The position numbers were made by a program, and so were the translations under genes. A model generated the notes under the pieces. That model ran no database searches. It was not told the origin of the DNA and saw nothing but the letters and a program-made list of their open reading frames with translations. Source: Siphlonurus alternatus (taxonomy: Eukaryota > Arthropoda > Insecta > Ephemeroptera > Siphlonuridae). From it: 64,000 bases of DNA. Within the stretch, counting starts at the first letter, position 1. Each line of letters begins with the position of its first letter. Positions 48,751 through 59,460 of the stretch are shown here, piece after piece. The stretch is taken from NCBI GenBank assembly GCA_949825025.1, contig OX463778.1:54066364-54130363 (forward strand), read 5' to 3'.

Positions 48751-49414
48751 GGTAGGAAAAAAATATAATGAAAACTCCAAGCCCAAATAAAGCAAAACAA
48801 ATTGCAGGTTGTCCATTATGAAATTTTATTACTACTCGAATATATTACAAAAATTTGACGATTTTTCCATAAATTTCAACGTGATGCATGATAAATTAAT
48901 AATGTTTCAAGATTTCCGTGCGTGTACATACATGTTTACGTACTAGACAGCCAACAAGAAGTACATGCCAGACACTGCAGCGTGCATGTTAGGTAATTCT
49001 GATGTTTTAACAAGCTTATTAAAATGTATTACAGTGTGTTTAAATTACAAGAATAAGCAAGCGGTGATTGACAGCGGTGAACTTTAAATCAAAATAATTT
49101 CATAACTCAAAGTATCAACATGTAACTAACATATCGATTATGTAATCCAGAACAATATTGAATGATTGTTTAAAGATGGTAATAATACACGTAATTAATA
49201 TTACTCTATGAGATATAATCATAAATAGTCTTGTTATCTATTCTTCTCTATTATTTATTCTCGTGATTCAATGTGTAATTATATCATATTCATAAGTATA
49301 TATTATATATAGCATATTGTAAAATGTGTGCATTAAATTTAGAACCAATGTTTTTTTATAACAATTTAATAACATCTTTTATTAATATTTTTTTTTTTCT
49401 GACTTAAAATTTTG
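48751..49414. other. AT-rich stretch without genes
   Basis: Nothing recognised. Confidence 0.55.
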
Positions 49415-49418
49415 TTAA

Positions 49419-49766
49419 GGGTAAGGTAACGCCACCAATGTTAAAAAAAAATCCCTCTCACAAAAATTCTGACAAAAATTTAAAATGTTCTCCTCTATAC
49501 CCCCTATCAGTACCTAAAATATCAGGTATACAAATACGATCTAGTTTTTGAGTTATAAATTTTTAAAGTTGACTACTTTAACATGGAGAAATGAAACTTC
49601 CATGTTAAATTGGTCAACTTTAAAAATTCATAACTCAAAAACTAGATCGTATTTGTATACCTGATATTTTAGCTACTGATAGGGGGTGTAGAGGAGAACA
49701 TTTTAAATTTTTTTCAGAATTTTTGTGAGAGGGATTTTTTTTAACATTGGTGGCGTTACCTTACCC
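49419..49766. mobile_element. Foldback MITE, GGGTAAGGTAACG ends, TTAA flanks (copy 2)
   Basis: 348 bp, matching copy 1 (16870-17216) along the whole length with only scattered differences, so transposition of the family was not very ancient. TTAA flanks both ends. A longer direct word (ATTTTG) also lies outside each TTAA and is probably coincidental because copy 1 lacks it. Confidence 0.87.
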
Positions 49767-49770
49767 TTAA

Positions 49771-51439
49771 ATTTTGAAATATTTTAAATTTAAAATATAA
49801 AAATAAAAAGACAAAAAAACTTCATAAGAAAGAAATGATATATTGCAATTATAAACTTCTCATAACATTGAATCATTTAATTCTATCTACATACAATTTA
49901 TTTTTTATACTTGAGGTTAAGAAGTATCAATTGCAATTTACAATTACATGCATTATTTTTATTATTCAAGGATAAAAGATCATCAAAGCATAGCCTTTCT
50001 ATTATATTCCAAGCCCATTTTTATGTTAATATTAAAAGACATTAAAATAGCTATTTTATGAGTCATAAAAAAAACTGCATACAAGTGCAGGAAATTAAAA
50101 ACAACTTATTCATATAATACTAGACATTACATTCTTATGATACATAATTTATAATTTAATATTTCAATAATAGAAATTGTAAAAAAAAATAATTTACCAA
50201 TTAATTATTTACGTCGCATCATTGGTAGAAACTTGGCAACATTGTCTCCGTCATTAAGTTAGTGGTGCATAATTTGCTACTTGTGCTATGCAGGCGGGCT
50301 GGCAGCTGCATGCATACACGTGTTGCCCTTGAGAGATGTGATGAGAAGCCAGGAAATCCCCCCCCCCCCCTCATCGCCGAGACAATTCACTCCAATTATG
50401 ACTCATTCTGGAGTCACATATAAAAAATAGAGGTGTTTATACAACAAATTAGGAACTTGAAATAAACAGGTTGTAGGAGAAAAAAAATATAATTTTAAAT
50501 GCTTCAATCAAAGTTTCAAAGAAATCATTAATAATTTGCTTCTTACTTATTTGGATTTGCGGGGGAGGCGTGACAGTGGATTTAAGGCTAATAATAATTA
50601 ATACTTTTATATATTTTCAGATTTGAGGTGAAATATCCCCCCTCCCCGATCTATCATTTGTCTGCAAACTCTCCATAAATAAATTTAATAAATAAAGAGC
50701 CTGTGTTTTGAGTCCCAATTTGACAAAGATCTAGTATGACGAGATAGCTCGTTTCCAAAATTTGATAATAATTTTTTATGTTTGGTATTAATAATTTTAG
50801 AGAGTATTGCGAAAATATCTATTTTAGTTCATTTTTTAATATAATATATTGTCAACAACCAATAAAATTTGTTGCTACGAATAACATTAAAAAAATAAGA
50901 TTTAAAAATAAAATGGCAAGAAAAGATACAAAGATTAATCTCAAAGTAGCAAGAATGCGCGCTATTAACAATGCTATGCAGTTCTAGTTTTATCTTTTAT
51001 GTTCCATTTCATTTTAAATTTTGACACAAAGTTTTGTGTCTTTAAAATTTAAATACAAGCATTTTTCTTTTTAAATAAAATTAATTACTATATTTTACGA
51101 AGCATTGTCAAAACACTGCCACAATATATGACTCAAATTGTGCGTCGTTTCACTGTATTATTAGATGCTACTTGTTTCTTTGAAGTGTTTAAAAAGTTGT
51201 TGGCAACTATAAAAAAAAAAAAAAAAAAGTTATAAAAATTAATGAAAAATATTGTTTGTTTTCATTAAAAAAAGTTTGCCAGCGACCGAAGTGAAAGTGA
51301 AAATGCATATCTGTTACAAATAGGTCATTACTGATGGCTTACACACATAACACAAAACCAGACAGGACGTCTTACGTCTATGAAAATTTCCCTTATTTTA
51401 TCAAGTACTTTTCCAAGTAAGAGCTTGACCCATTTAAAT
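49771..51439. other. AT-rich stretch without genes
   Basis: C run of 13 at 50358-50370, GC patch at 50285-50355, A tract near 51211-51228. A 69-codon frame ending in a basic stretch (50778-50987) is unrecognised. Confidence 0.5.
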
Positions 51440-51713
51440 AATATATGGGTCATTCTAAAGAGAAGACAGCTATTTTTTCTTGGTACGTATACGATGGAAG
51501 AATGGAGGACAATTTTCATGATTTTTTTACTCCATATTTGGACACAGGACCTTCAGTTACGTATTTTCAATATTTTTTTATTATTCTTCTAACATATCGT
51601 GCTGCAAAACGCTGTGACGTCATAGTCATGCAAATATTTTACACTCAAAAGACGTTGCATGACTATGACGTCACAGGGTCTTTCTCCTCTATTTTGAGGG
51701 TTAAAAAAAAATA
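51440..51713. mobile_element. Foldback element carrying two CRE octamers (copy 3)
   Basis: The inner arms CTGTGACGTCATAGTCATGC and GCATGACTATGACGTCACAG are exact reverse complements (51613-51632, 51656-51675). Outer sequence (GGACACAGGACCTTCAGTTA, CGTATTTTCAATATTTTTTT) matches the left flank of copy 1 at about 12872-12910. No coding capacity. The two overlapping apparent frames of 70-89 codons are by-products. Confidence 0.75.
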
Positions 51714-52550
51714 AGACACAAATTGCCACAACTCGAGGTTATTTTATACAATAAAAATTTCATGAAACATAAACTACATAAGACTTGGTATGGATTGACA
51801 AACGATAGTCTGGTGTTTCCTAGCTATCTTGTCTCGGTGCTCTTCCTGTATTTGCAAGCCATCATCTGGACCAACTGCGCTTATCACTGAGAAACTTCTT
51901 CCTGTGGCATCTGGCAAATTTACCATGTTCCAACATGTCCCGTCCTATCTTGTCATTGCCTGGACCAGTGGTGCCTATTATCATTGTCATGTTCTTAGGA
52001 CACTGTTTCCTGTGTTTCGCAGGCGAATTTTGTCATAAATTTAATCATGTATGTTGTCATGGATTTATGACGTTGCATTATAAATTGTATTAATATGGAT
52101 TTTTTTTCTATTATATATTAAAGGAAGAGAATGTTAAAATGTTGTTTTACTAGTAATGAAAAAACCTTGATATGGAGTGTATCCATCTTCCTAGACTAAC
52201 AAGTTTAACACCTGATCATGTCAGTAACCACTTCCCCCTTTTTTCCACCGCATTTTCCCCTTCATACAAGATAATAATTTTCAATTGATACACGTGCAAT
52301 AACATCGTGTGTTTTATTTGAGTGCTGGCTACATGCATTTTACAGCGGAACATAAAGTGTGCTTTAAATAAGCTCGCCGGGCTATAATGAGAGACAATTT
52401 GTAGTCAGTGTCGACCTTCTTCGCGCTAACCGAGGACGGTTTGCATTTGCAGTTGGGGGAGATTTTTAGTAAAATTAAAATTATTTTGGACCCCTGAAAT
52501 GTAGGCCAAACGTGGAACACGATTTTTTTTTTTTTTTTACCAACATCACA
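51714..52550. other. Mostly non-coding; one balanced open stretch
   Basis: 51829-52038 (plus) is open for 69 codons in balanced sequence with internal near-repeats (CTTCCTGT, CTGGACCA, TATCATTGTCATG). No protein family was recognised. The remainder is AT-rich. Confidence 0.35.
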
Positions 52551-52551
52551 C

Positions 52552-52706
52552 CAGGCGCAAATCCAGGAGGGGCAGGAGAGCCCCCCAAATTTGTTATTTA
52601 ACATGGGCAATATAGGCATTTTTCAACACTTCATTTTTAACATTAACCTTATGAAGAGAGTCATCCCCCGCCCACCCTCCGAAATTTCATTCTGCATCCG
52701 CGCCTG
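52552..52706. mobile_element. Short TIR element, CAGGCGCAAATC family (copy 2)
   Basis: CAGGCGCAAATCCAGGAGGG at the left and CATCCGCGCCTG at the right. Inner arms CCCCCCAAATTTGTT and TCCGAAATTTC are loosely mirrored. Related to 29942-30056. No target duplication was recognised. Confidence 0.6.
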
Positions 52707-52720
52707 TACTGCACTGCTCG

Positions 52721-52744
52721 TTAATTAATTAATTAATTAATTAA
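52721..52744 (+). repeat. (TTAA)n short array
   Basis: Six units of TTAA/AATT directly right of the TIR element. Confidence 0.9.
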
Positions 52745-55360
52745 GTATTCATCTTGAATATGAAGAACGATTGTAAGCTATAGTGAAGAATCTGAAAAAA
52801 CTAACAGTACACAACTTTTCTATTCAAATATTCAATGCAAATTTTAATGCAAATCGTTCATTAATTAGGCAGATTTCCCCCATTTAATTTCTCATTAATA
52901 ACAGATTAATTTAAAAATTTTCTGCCCTCGGAGCACATCAGCTGGAATTGCAACAAGAGACGTGATTTGCGCCCACACCCGAGAACTCTGAAATCAGATT
53001 TTTTTATAAGTCATGACCTTCACACAAAACTATTATTTTCTTCTTACGTAAGTTCAATCTATGAAAGCAATTTATGTGTAATTATAAAATAACTTCATTC
53101 TCCGTACATGGCCTGCTATGTAATTACAAATTTATCAAGTAATTAGGGAAAATAATGATTTTTGGTATAGATAAAAGAGATAGATAAAAATTTTAATTGG
53201 GTTTAGGACAATACGTTCCATGCACCCACGTAAACGTAATTAAATCAATTAGTTAATTAATAATTCTAAATAAATGATTTTTGGTACGTGTGGAAATAAA
53301 AACCTGTTGTTCAATACTTTCAGCTGGAGAATATATATATATTTTTTTTTAGAAAATTACACATTTCTGTAACATGATTCTGTTTCAAAAATTTTATTTC
53401 AATTAAACAATTTACGTTGCAATTATTTCATATTTTACCTCTTATAAATAAGGTATTGGTTTTGGTATAAATTCCAAAATATGAAAATTTTCAAGTCGTT
53501 TTCCTCTCACGGCCAAAATTATATAAATTTTCAACATTCCTAACTACATAATTATAATTAATAATTATCCTAGTTTCAGTGTCTCAAAAATATCACAGTC
53601 ATAAAAATGTTATCATACAATATAAGCTATAATTTCAACCCATGCACATTCCATAAAAAAATTAGTGAACACAAACGTTATTTCATTGTTGAAGTCGAAG
53701 AAGTAATTCTTTTTAATCCACATGATATCTGAATTATATTGTTACTCTGAATACATCGATATGTATCTTACACGGCAACAACATTGTATGCACGGGACAC
53801 AAGGGGCCATAAAACCCGTGCGCTCATTGCTATGCACGCGGCACAATACGTGCGTCACCGCGGCGCTTTGAGAACGTACATTGTGGTACTAACAAGATGC
53901 ACTGGAGTTGTTGCAGTTGCATTTATGGCCACCCACCTAGTGACACATCCAAACAACTTTCTTACTAACTCGTGAAATAATCGAGTGGCGTGTCTTGAAT
54001 TATTTATCACGTTATCTATTCCTTTGTCTTTTAAGTTTTTTTTAAAATGGCAATTGAAGTTAAATCTATTTAGTAAAGTAAAATCTTTCATAATATCAAA
54101 ATATAAAACGATTTATTAAAAAAATGTATTTTCAGTTATTGTAAAAATACAAAATACATTAGGCTATAATGTAAGTAAATTTCTTTGATTTTTATATTAA
54201 ATTCATGTAATTTTAATTAATACGAATTTAACATACAGAATTGAACCTTAGAAGTAAAAATTAAATTGATATAAAAATATTTTCCAATATAACTCATTTT
54301 TTAATTAATTATTAGTTCTTTATTTAAGCTGTTTTTTTTAGTGATTTTTAAATTTACCTGTACATAAGCACTTTTTAAAATATTATAATATAAAAGCTTA
54401 TAGTTATTTCTAATGAAACCCAATTTTGCCAAACAATAATACACTCTATGAAACAATCGAGTGAAACAGCATCAAGTTACCAAGGCTTGCAGGATCTTTG
54501 TCTGTGGCGAATTCTCGCGACAGTTGCCAAGGTCTGCAACTCTAGGATGCACTAAGTATAGTCCGTGCTTCGCCAGGCCTTGAACGCAGCGAACTATTTG
54601 CACGCTGCAGTAATTTTTGCACGTTTCTTTTTTATCTCGTACTGTCTTGTGCAATACCTTTGTTCCATGTTGCTTCTTTATAATTACTTTGAACAAAGTG
54701 ATTTATTGCTCTTTTTATTCAAATGTACCCCATTAATATTGGAGGTCAATTTGTTTTTAAATTTGTCTCCTTACAATCAATTTTGTGATCATTGTTGTGT
54801 TTCACTTGCATTCTTACTTCAAATTAATATTATTAATTGTTAATTATATAATTCTACGATGCAGTGAGAGAAATTTTAATGCAAACTAATATTATTATAG
54901 ATCATATACTCAAAATTTATATAAAAATGTTAGATTTCAAATTCTGAAAACAACATTCACTAACAATCTCAAGTAAAATTATAATAAAATTTTTATCAAT
55001 ATAACAAGAGGTCGATTGCTTTATAGATATTGTGGGGTTTAAACCATTATATTGAATAAAACACGTTGTTGTATGCTTTCTTCTTTTTCTATACAAGTAA
55101 AAACAATATTGAACAATTTTATCTTTTATTTACCATGCAATTTAAGAAATGTGATACACTGATAATGCATTACCAACAGTATATAAATATAAGTGCATCA
55201 AGATATTGCACTAGCATTATTGTTAATATATAAAATATCTATATTTTTATTGTATTATAATTTAATATTATTAATAACTTCCTTTTATGCTTACTGCAGA
55301 TACTGGATCTAATATATAATGCACAATTACTCATGTAATGACTACCACAGCACGCCCATA
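52745..55360. other. Long AT-rich stretch with two GC patches
   Basis: 53785-53945 has CpG words (GCACGCGGCACAATACGTGC, CACCGCGGCGC), and 54480-54610 carries GCTTGCAGG and GCGAATTCTCGCGACAG. No exon, repeat copy or RNA gene was recognised. Confidence 0.5.
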
Positions 55361-55526
55361 TGGAAACCCTTTCTCCTTACAGGAGCCCCCAAGTGCATAG
55401 CGCATGCAGTTTTTTTTTGTGACGTCACAAGCCTAGTGCATTTCCTCTCTCTAAACGTCGCACTCGAAACTATACTGGCTGCCAGCCAAGTACAAACACC
55501 CAAAAGCCTTCTTTCCTTTACACTCA
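55361..55526 (+). promoter_or_regulatory. Promoter-like island with CRE
   Basis: GC-richer than its surroundings, with TGACGTCA at 55420-55427 and a pyrimidine-rich run CATTTCCTCTCTC. It lies 100 bases before an ATG that opens a signal-peptide-like sequence at 55527. Confidence 0.3.
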
Positions 55527-55757
55527 ATGGTGAAAATTGTCACTCTGCTGGCTGTGGTTTTGTTTATTCCATGCAGGAGGGCACACGTGGTTTCCCTTCT
55601 GCCCATAACATTAGCCAGCTTTGTTTGTAATAATATGATGTATCCTACATGTATTTTGTATCTCGTCTATTTGAAATGTAAACATGTGCTATTGAATGCA
55701 AACCTCTCTTTATGGGACACATCGAACAAAAAAAAGTGTTTTCAAAGAATTTATTAG
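55527..55757 (+). CDS. Candidate ORF with signal-peptide-like start
   Basis: The ATG at 55527 begins MVKIVTLLAVVLFIPCRRAH, a textbook layout of a lysine followed by a hydrophobic core (residues 4-15) and a polar stretch, in GC-richer DNA 100 bases after a CRE. After about residue 35 composition becomes AT-driven, so if real this is probably a first exon whose donor I cannot place (no good GTRAGT follows). A different frame is open for 103 codons over the same DNA. No family was assigned. Confidence 0.22.
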   Translation: MVKIVTLLAVVLFIPCRRAHVVSLLPITLASFVCNNMMYPTCILYLVYLKCKHVLLNANLSLWDTSNKKKCFQRIY

Positions 55758-56100
55758 AGCCTTTATTTTATTGCATGGTTCTATCAATATAATAAAAAAG
55801 GTAAAAAGTTTGGTATAATATTTTCTGAATAATAATACAAATTTAATATATAGATAAAATGAGTATGTTACTTATTGTTAGTATGTTATAGTGAAATGAT
55901 GTTGAAATATTAAAAAATAAAATTTGAGGTCTTTTCACAAATATATACTTTTTTTTTCATTATGTATAATTTACATTCATTATTACATATTTTATCAGTT
56001 TTTAAAAAATAAAAGATAAGTAATAAGGAAGTAAGATTTTTAATGTTAAGATACTTATTGCCTTTTTTAAAATCTCATTGTTAATAGTATAGCAAAATAA
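55758..56100. other. AT-rich stretch without genes
   Basis: Nothing recognised. Confidence 0.55.
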
Positions 56101-56203
56101 TATTGAATAAATTAGTGTGATTTTAAATAACTTGGAGTCAGGAAAATCGATTTATTGAATAAATTAGTTTGATTTTAAATAACTTGGAGTCAGGAAAATT
56201 GAC
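56101..56203 (+). repeat. 52 bp tandem duplication
   Basis: TATTGAATAAATTAGTGTGA and onward to CAGGAAAAT recurs 52 bases later with two substitutions (GTG to TTG; CGATTTA to TGACGG at the end). It is a recent local duplication. Confidence 0.92.
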
Positions 56204-56272
56204 GGTTCTCGTGACAATTTTTAATAAAAAAGACATCAAGAGACCTCTGAGACTAAACTATAAACATTTATC

Positions 56273-56359
56273 TGACGTCACATCCCTGGGGGGCTATCTA
56301 ATGGTCAGATGACCGCAAGACCATGCAGAGGTCACAGGGTCATGACGTCACTGGAGCAC
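56273..56359. promoter_or_regulatory. CRE - AGGTCA pair - CRE cluster
   Basis: TGACGTCA at 56273-56280 and 56343-56350 flank 62 bases that hold GGTCAGATGACC and a direct repeat AGGTCAcaGGGTCA (56329-56342, spacing 2), directly followed by the second CRE. The right CRE is in TGACGTCACTGGAGCAC, shared exactly with 11678-11694. This is the densest motif cluster of the window. Confidence 0.45.
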
Positions 56360-56360
56360 G

Positions 56361-57528
56361 TGGCTGTATTATCCCAAGTCATTGTTGTGGGGAGAAAACA
56401 AATCGAGTAAAAAATTGTCACACTATATCATTGATTATGATAATTTAACAATATAGCTAGCCTGAGTAAAAATAAATTAAATATTTTCCTCGCTATTAAG
56501 CTCTTCTCTCGTTCAATTTCCTCTTGTTTTGCACCACTTTAGAGGGGAAAAGACAAGATTACGTATTTTTTTCCTTCTCTTGAGCATAAAATGTTAGAAA
56601 TATTGCATGTTTTAATTTCATCTTCACTTTCTGGGAAGAGGAAATAAGATGTGTTTTAGAGGTAAAAAAAAAATAGTTTTAGACGTATAAAGAATGAGTT
56701 GAAGACGGAATTTTTCAACTGGAGAGAGTTTATCTGTAAATTTGTCTTGCATGTAGCTGTTTTTGTTAATTATACTTCAGCACAGGATTTATTAATTAAC
56801 TCCAGGTTCAATTGAACTAATGCATGAAAATTTGACAGTAAAAAATAACACATAATATATATATACCTTTTTGCATCGTATCATTCAAATAAATGGAAAA
56901 AAATATTGCAATAAATATAATTTAAAAATAAATCAAGACCCTAATTTAAAAAAATATAGATTATAGACGTACAATTGTTGTACTAATTTTAGTCCCATCA
57001 AAGATACAACGTAAGATGCTAATTTTTACGATGAATATTCAAGCATGCATGCGATTTTTTTTTTCCTGTAGTTTCTTTGTCGTTAAAAAAAAGCAAGCGT
57101 ACGTCGTCGACAAACGTACAGAGAGAGCCAAGGTGACCGTGTTGTGCACGTGATTTGCCAAGGCCAGTCTCTCGCGAATCTCTCTCATGCAGTGATATAA
57201 CCAGACTGCAACATGAAGCTACTGGTATTTTTAATCACCACATGTTCTCCCTTCTTAAACGATTCAACTGATTGCATTTTACATGATATTCAATGTTTAT
57301 TTATTAAACCTTTTAACTCAATGCAACAATATTTATTGACTTACAAATTTAAAATCGTTTTCAATTTATTTTTATTATCAGTGTAAATAATAATATATAG
57401 CATTAAAAAGTGATATATACAACTTTTAATCGATTATTTACTTTTCAAATAGCTCGATATATAATTTTATAATGTATTTACATCAATGTAAGTAGAAATA
57501 AATCTGACTCGGTGTCACTTTGAAATGT
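56361..57528. other. Mostly AT-rich; one GC patch
   Basis: 57100-57190 is GC-richer (CGTCGTCGACAAACG, GCACGTGATTTGCCAAGG). No feature was recognised. Confidence 0.5.
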
Positions 57529-57648
57529 GACAGTCGTCGCCTCGGAAAATTTCCCTTTGCGGCCTTTTACCTAAGTAAAAATAACTGCACAGGGCATAAT
57601 GGTGATTAACAAGGCTGCAAATGGGAAATTTTCCAAGGCGACGAGTGT
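57529..57648. mobile_element. Inverted-repeat mini-element, TCGTCGCCTyGGAAAATTT ends (copy 1)
   Basis: GTCGTCGCCTCGGAAAATTT on the left is mirrored by AAATTTTCCAAGGCGACGA on the right (one mismatch), with CCCTTTGCGGCCTT mirrored by AAGGCTGCAAATGGG inside. About 120 bp and non-coding. A diverged copy lies at 62205 in the opposite orientation. Confidence 0.75.
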
Positions 57649-57716
57649 ACATAAAAGTTTAAATGAAAATGTACATAAGGCTTCGATTCACACAAAAGGT
57701 TATCATACTTGAAAAG

Positions 57717-57977
57717 AATGATGGCCACGGCTTGTTACGCTTTCCAACATTAGCCGAGGTCAGATTGAGGGAGCCGTGGAAACCTCAGTCAGAACGGACA
57801 CCTCTACTTTTTTTAAAAAAAATATTAATACCTGGGGAACCACACGAGTGCATCACTACACTGGGTGGAAAGCGAGATCAATTTACTTCAGAGAGCAAGA
57901 AATATAATTTTTACTTGAAACGGTCACCCATCCAAGTACTAACCACGCTCGACGTTGTTTAACTTTGGTGATCTCGT
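57717..57977 (-). mobile_element. SINE with 5S rRNA-derived head, copy E (most complete)
   Basis: On the minus strand the element starts with GATCACCAAAGTTAAACAAC, then GTCGAGCGTGGTTAGTACTT and GGATGGGTGACCG (57973 down to 57921). This is a near-exact match to the 3' half of animal 5S rRNA covering the internal box A, IE and box C promoter. A body follows with GGTTCCCCAGG, AGTAGAGGTGTCCGTTCTGA, CTGAGGTTTCCACGG and CGTAACAAGCCGTGGCC. 5S-headed SINEs are class SINE3 and are transcribed by RNA polymerase III from the 5S-type promoter. No LINE-like 3' tail or target duplication could be fixed. Confidence 0.8.
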
Positions 57978-58229
57978 ATATATACGCCAAAACGAAGAAG
58001 TCTTGTTCTATATCAAGTGATATAAATTGTAATGAATAAATCATGGTGTAATATTTTCCTTGATTCTTTGATTATATCCTACTTACGGTTTATTACATCG
58101 TAACTTTATACGTGGATGTAATTTAGATTTGTTAACCTCTTAGCACGTTACTCTCCACACACGATTGACGCTGCAGAGGTGTAATAAGTGGTCGCGACAG
58201 AACCGCCATTTATTTTTTATTGAAAATAG
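57978..58229. other. AT-rich spacer
   Basis: Nothing recognised before the minisatellite. A GC-richer patch at 58165-58205. Confidence 0.5.
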
Positions 58230-58481
58230 CCCTTGGTACGGTACGAATCTCACCCCCACATGGTTAGCTGGAATCTTAAACAGACATTATAACCCTTGGT
58301 ACGGCACGAATCTCACCCCCACATGGTTAGCTGGAATCTTAAACAGACATTATAACCCTTGGTACGGCACGAATCTCACCCCCACATGGTTGGCTGGAAT
58401 CTTAAACAGACATTATAACCCTTGGTACGGCACGAATCTCATCCCCACATGGTTAGCTGGAATCTTCAACAGACATTTAGC
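58230..58481 (+). repeat. Minisatellite, four 63 bp units, in-frame
   Basis: Unit CCCTTGGTACGGCACGAATC and onward repeats exactly every 63 bases, starting at 58230, 58293, 58356 and 58419, with few substitutions. As 63 is divisible by three, one plus-strand frame (58165-58494, 109 codons) stays open and would give four copies of a 21-residue repeat (NPWYGTNLTPTWLAGILNRH plus Y). Differences between units are silent or conservative in several places. The start codon region is unremarkable. It is more likely a satellite than a gene. Confidence 0.93.
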
Positions 58482-59104
58482 ATCAGAGTTATAATTTTGC
58501 GAGTTTGGATGCGGTGAGATTTCGGTAAGAAGCGCACCAAGTTAAGCAATAAAAAAAATCACGTGCACCAAATATCCATGGACTGCTGTGACAAACGCCC
58601 CCAAACAGAACAGGGGAAAATTCGGGGTGCGCAATTTAATAATCATCTACAAGTTATAGGCAGTTGCATCGATCGCTGAATATTTTCTTACGTTAAACAA
58701 AGAAGGGCGTGACAGATTTGCTGTCTTTATTTAAAATTCTGCACGGTTCTTACTTGTTTGCATGCACGCTAACACGCTAAAAAGAGAAAGAGAGAGAGAG
58801 AGAGCCCTAGGGCCGGAATGACCTTGCATGCCTCTGCGGTGTGAGGAAGGGCATGGGCGATGCACGTACTCGCGGCGCCAACACGCCAGCAAGCTGCAGT
58901 GGCGCGCCCTCTCATCCTGGCGTCAGAGCCCCGCCCTGAGCGTGGGCACGCGCCAGGGTCACACCTGACCAACCCCAACCTTCTTCCAAATATCAACAAC
59001 GAGAGCATCGTTTTTATTGTAACAAAAATTCTGTGGACTAGTAACGTTGCGATGGAGCTGCGTGTGTTTTAAAAAGTTACGTCGATAAAATGCAGCTGAT
59101 TAAT
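58482..59104. other. Non-coding stretch with a strong GC island
   Basis: A short GA array (58787-58804) is followed by a very CpG- and GC-rich patch, 58805-58985 (GGGCGATGCACGTACTCGCG, GGCGCGCCC, GAGCGTGGGCACGCGCC). Both strands are open over 50-79 codons with no recognisable domain. It is the highest-GC stretch in the window. Confidence 0.4.
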
Positions 59105-59215
59105 ATGCCTGTATTACACGATACAATTTTGCTTACAATTTTTCGTTACAAGAAAATTTAATCTCCAATGAGTTGAAGTTTTCTGATAAGGAAAATTTTG
59201 TAGTTTGCAATAATT
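59105..59215. mobile_element. TACAAGAAAA foldback element (copy 3, partial)
   Basis: CGATACAATTTTGCTTACAA and TTCGTTACAAGAAAATTTAA match the left arm of the copy at 25411. The right part (GTTTTCTGATAAGGAAAATT) is a diverged arm. Confidence 0.5.
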
Positions 59216-59289
59216 AGAAAAATTATCGGCTTTACATTAAAACAGACTTGGTATTAAAGAAAAATAATTCAGGGATGTATAAAGCACAT

Positions 59290-59460
59290 TTCTATTCTAT
59301 TCTATTCTATTCTATTCTATTCTATTCTATTCTATTCTATTCTATTCTATTCTATTCTATTCTATTCTATTCTATTCTATTCTATTCTATTCTATTCTAT
59401 TCTATTCTATTCTATTCTATTCTATTCTATTCTATTCTATTCTATTCTATTCTATTCTAT
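59290..59460 (+). repeat. (TCTAT)n pentanucleotide array, left part
   Basis: About 34 units. The array is interrupted by the element 59461-61232 and continues at 61233-61319. Confidence 0.97.

Noticed and set aside
49408..49776. ATTTTG flanking direct repeat as the real target duplication of the second GGGTAAGG element
   Set aside because: The first copy has no such repeat, whereas TTAA (or TA) fits both.
51445..51714. 89-codon frame on the plus strand
   Set aside because: Coincides with the CRE-bearing foldback element and reads through its palindromic arms.
57921..57977. A functional 5S rRNA gene
   Set aside because: Only the 3' half is present, with substitutions, and it continues into SINE body sequence.
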